A stretch of 31,954 bases of DNA from CAZCFB01 sp964511535 (GTDB lineage Bacteria; Myxococcota_A; Polyangia; GCA-2747355; CAZCFB01), in contig CAZEFW010000105.1 of the NCBI GenBank assembly GCA_964511535.1, positions 1 through 31,954 of the forward strand, in the 5' to 3' direction. The notes below the pieces were generated by a model, which made no database searches, was not told the DNA's origin, and saw only the letters and a list, made by a program, of their open reading frames with translations. The position numbers were made by a program, and so were the translations under genes. Positions 30,964-31,954 of the stretch are shown one piece after another (the stretch's first letter is position 1; every line of letters starts with the position of its first letter).

Positions 30964-30996
30964 GGCGTCCGCGACCCCGCTCAGCAAGAGGACCCC

Positions 30997-31954
30997 ATGG
31001 ACCATGACCTGGACCCCATCCCCGAGAGCCTCAGCCTGATCCTCGACACCGTGCGGCGCTTCGTGCGCCAGGACCTCGAGCCCATCAGCGAGCAGGTGGA
31101 GCGGGAGGACCGGATCCCGGAGCAGACGGTGGAGCGCATGCGGGAGCTGGGCCTGTTCGGCATCGGCATCCCTGAGGCGTACGGCGGGCTCGGGCTCGGC
31201 TGCCTCGGCGAGTGCATGGTGTGGGAGGAGCTGTCGAAGGTGAACGCCGCCTTCCGCACGCGGGTGGCCACCAACAACGGGCTCGGCTCCCAGGGGATCA
31301 TCCTCGACGGCACCGAGGCGCAGAAGGAGGCCTACCTGCCGCGGCTCGCCGCGGGCGAGTGGACCGCGTGCCTGGCGCTGAGCGAGCCCGAGGCGGGCAG
31401 CGACGCGGCCAACATCAAGACACGCGCGAGGCGGCAGGGCGATCACTGGGTGCTCGACGGCACCAAGCACTACGTCACCAACGGCGACATCGCCGACATG
31501 GCCACGGTCATCGCGGTGACCGATCCGGACAGGCGGGCCCACGGCGGCATCACGGCCTTCATCATCGAGCGCACCTTCCCCGGCTACCAGGTGGGTCACG
31601 TGGAGGACAAGATGGGCCTGCGCGGGACGCACACCTGCGAGTTGATCTTCGACGGGTGCGAGGTGCCCGCGCAAAACGTCGTGGGCGGCGAGGCCGGAGT
31701 GGGCAACGGGTTCAAGACCGCCATGAAGGTGCTCGACAAGGGCCGGCTGGCCATCGCGGCGGCCGCCCTGGGCTCGGCCCAGCGACTGCTGGAGTTGTCG
31801 GTGGAGCACGCGCGCCAGCGGGTGCAGTTCGGCAAGCCGATCGGCCAGTTCCAGGGGGTGCAGTTCATGCTGGCGGACATGGCCACCCAGGTTGAGGCGG
31901 CCAGGGCCCTGACTTACAGCGTCGCAAGAATGATCGATTCCGGTGCCCGCAAGT
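30997..31954 (+). CDS. Acyl-CoA dehydrogenase, 3' end outside window
   Basis: The first 319 residues are present; the frame runs off the right edge. The ATG at 30997 has AGAGGA 5 nt upstream. The order of features fits the family: an N-terminal helical domain (IPEAYGGLGLGCLGE), the FAD/substrate signature LALSEPEAGSD, KHYVTNGDIADM, the middle beta domain (KMGLRGTHTCELIFDGCEVP) and the start of the C-terminal domain (RVQFGKPIGQFQGVQ). The enzyme introduces a double bond between C2 and C3 of acyl-CoA with FAD, passing electrons to electron-transfer flavoprotein. The catalytic Glu of the C-terminal domain lies beyond the window, so chain-length class cannot be set. Confidence 0.93.
   Translation, partial: MDHDLDPIPESLSLILDTVRRFVRQDLEPISEQVEREDRIPEQTVERMRELGLFGIGIPEAYGGLGLGCLGECMVWEELSKVNAAFRTRVATNNGLGSQGIILDGTEAQKEAYLPRLAAGEWTACLALSEPEAGSDAANIKTRARRQGDHWVLDGTKHYVTNGDIADMATVIAVTDPDRRAHGGITAFIIERTFPGYQVGHVEDKMGLRGTHTCELIFDGCEVPAQNVVGGEAGVGNGFKTAMKVLDKGRLAIAAAALGSAQRLLELSVEHARQRVQFGKPIGQFQGVQFMLADMATQVEAARALTYSVARMIDSGARK

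Overview
The window looks like a chromosomal segment of a high-GC member of the Myxococcota or a close relative. The main evidence is a von Willebrand A (VWA) protein that carries a myxococcal cysteine-rich repeat and a MYXO-CTERM-type sorting tail. Other evidence is the number of small Cys-rich or EF-hand lipoproteins, a PEGA-domain protein, thrombospondin type 3 repeats, a formylglycine-generating-enzyme (FGE) fold protein and a large TPR/metallopeptidase protein. I see no ribosomal RNA, tRNA, prophage, insertion sequence or CRISPR array. The two end genes are cut by the window.

Layout. 0-4.3 kb: 3' part of an FGE-fold protein, a triplicated hairpin repeat, a VWA/MYXO-CTERM surface protein, and a lipoprotein plus metallo-beta-lactamase-fold hydrolase pair. 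4.3-8.0 kb: an M15-like zinc peptidase divergent from an aldehyde dehydrogenase, a Cys-rich lipoprotein and a YugP-like membrane zinc peptidase. 8.1-10.6 kb: a calcium-binding-type lipoprotein, a repeat-rich gap, then a NarL-type response regulator translationally coupled to a WbuC-family cupin. 10.7-14.7 kb: a PEGA protein convergent with a 900-residue TPR/gluzincin protein. 14.8-19.1 kb: a small membrane protein, an alpha/beta-hydrolase lipoprotein, a possible 31-codon ORF and apolipoprotein N-acyltransferase (lnt). 19.3-24.7 kb: a four-gene leftward operon of a membrane pseudo-histidine kinase, a lone receiver, a soluble PAS-PAS histidine kinase and a degenerate M28-like protein. 24.8-28.5 kb: a DUF763 protein, ribonuclease D and a DASS-family transporter. 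28.6-32 kb: a TSP3/VWA lipoprotein divergent from an acyl-CoA dehydrogenase.

How the genes fit together. Most products are envelope or surface proteins, and at least six have lipoprotein signal peptides. Lnt, encoded here, would complete their acylation. The 19-25 kb operon looks like a non-standard phosphorelay. Its membrane sensor has lost both the phospho-acceptor histidine and the ATP-binding asparagines and aspartate that its neighbour keeps, so it probably acts as an input or scaffold subunit for the soluble kinase.

The second unusual theme is non-coding. Nearly every gap downstream of a gene holds a short tandem array with a period of 6 to 9 bp, often beside a compact hairpin. Two 8-bp arrays 20 kb apart match unit by unit, including their irregular middle unit. 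That points to a dispersed small element rather than independent slippage.
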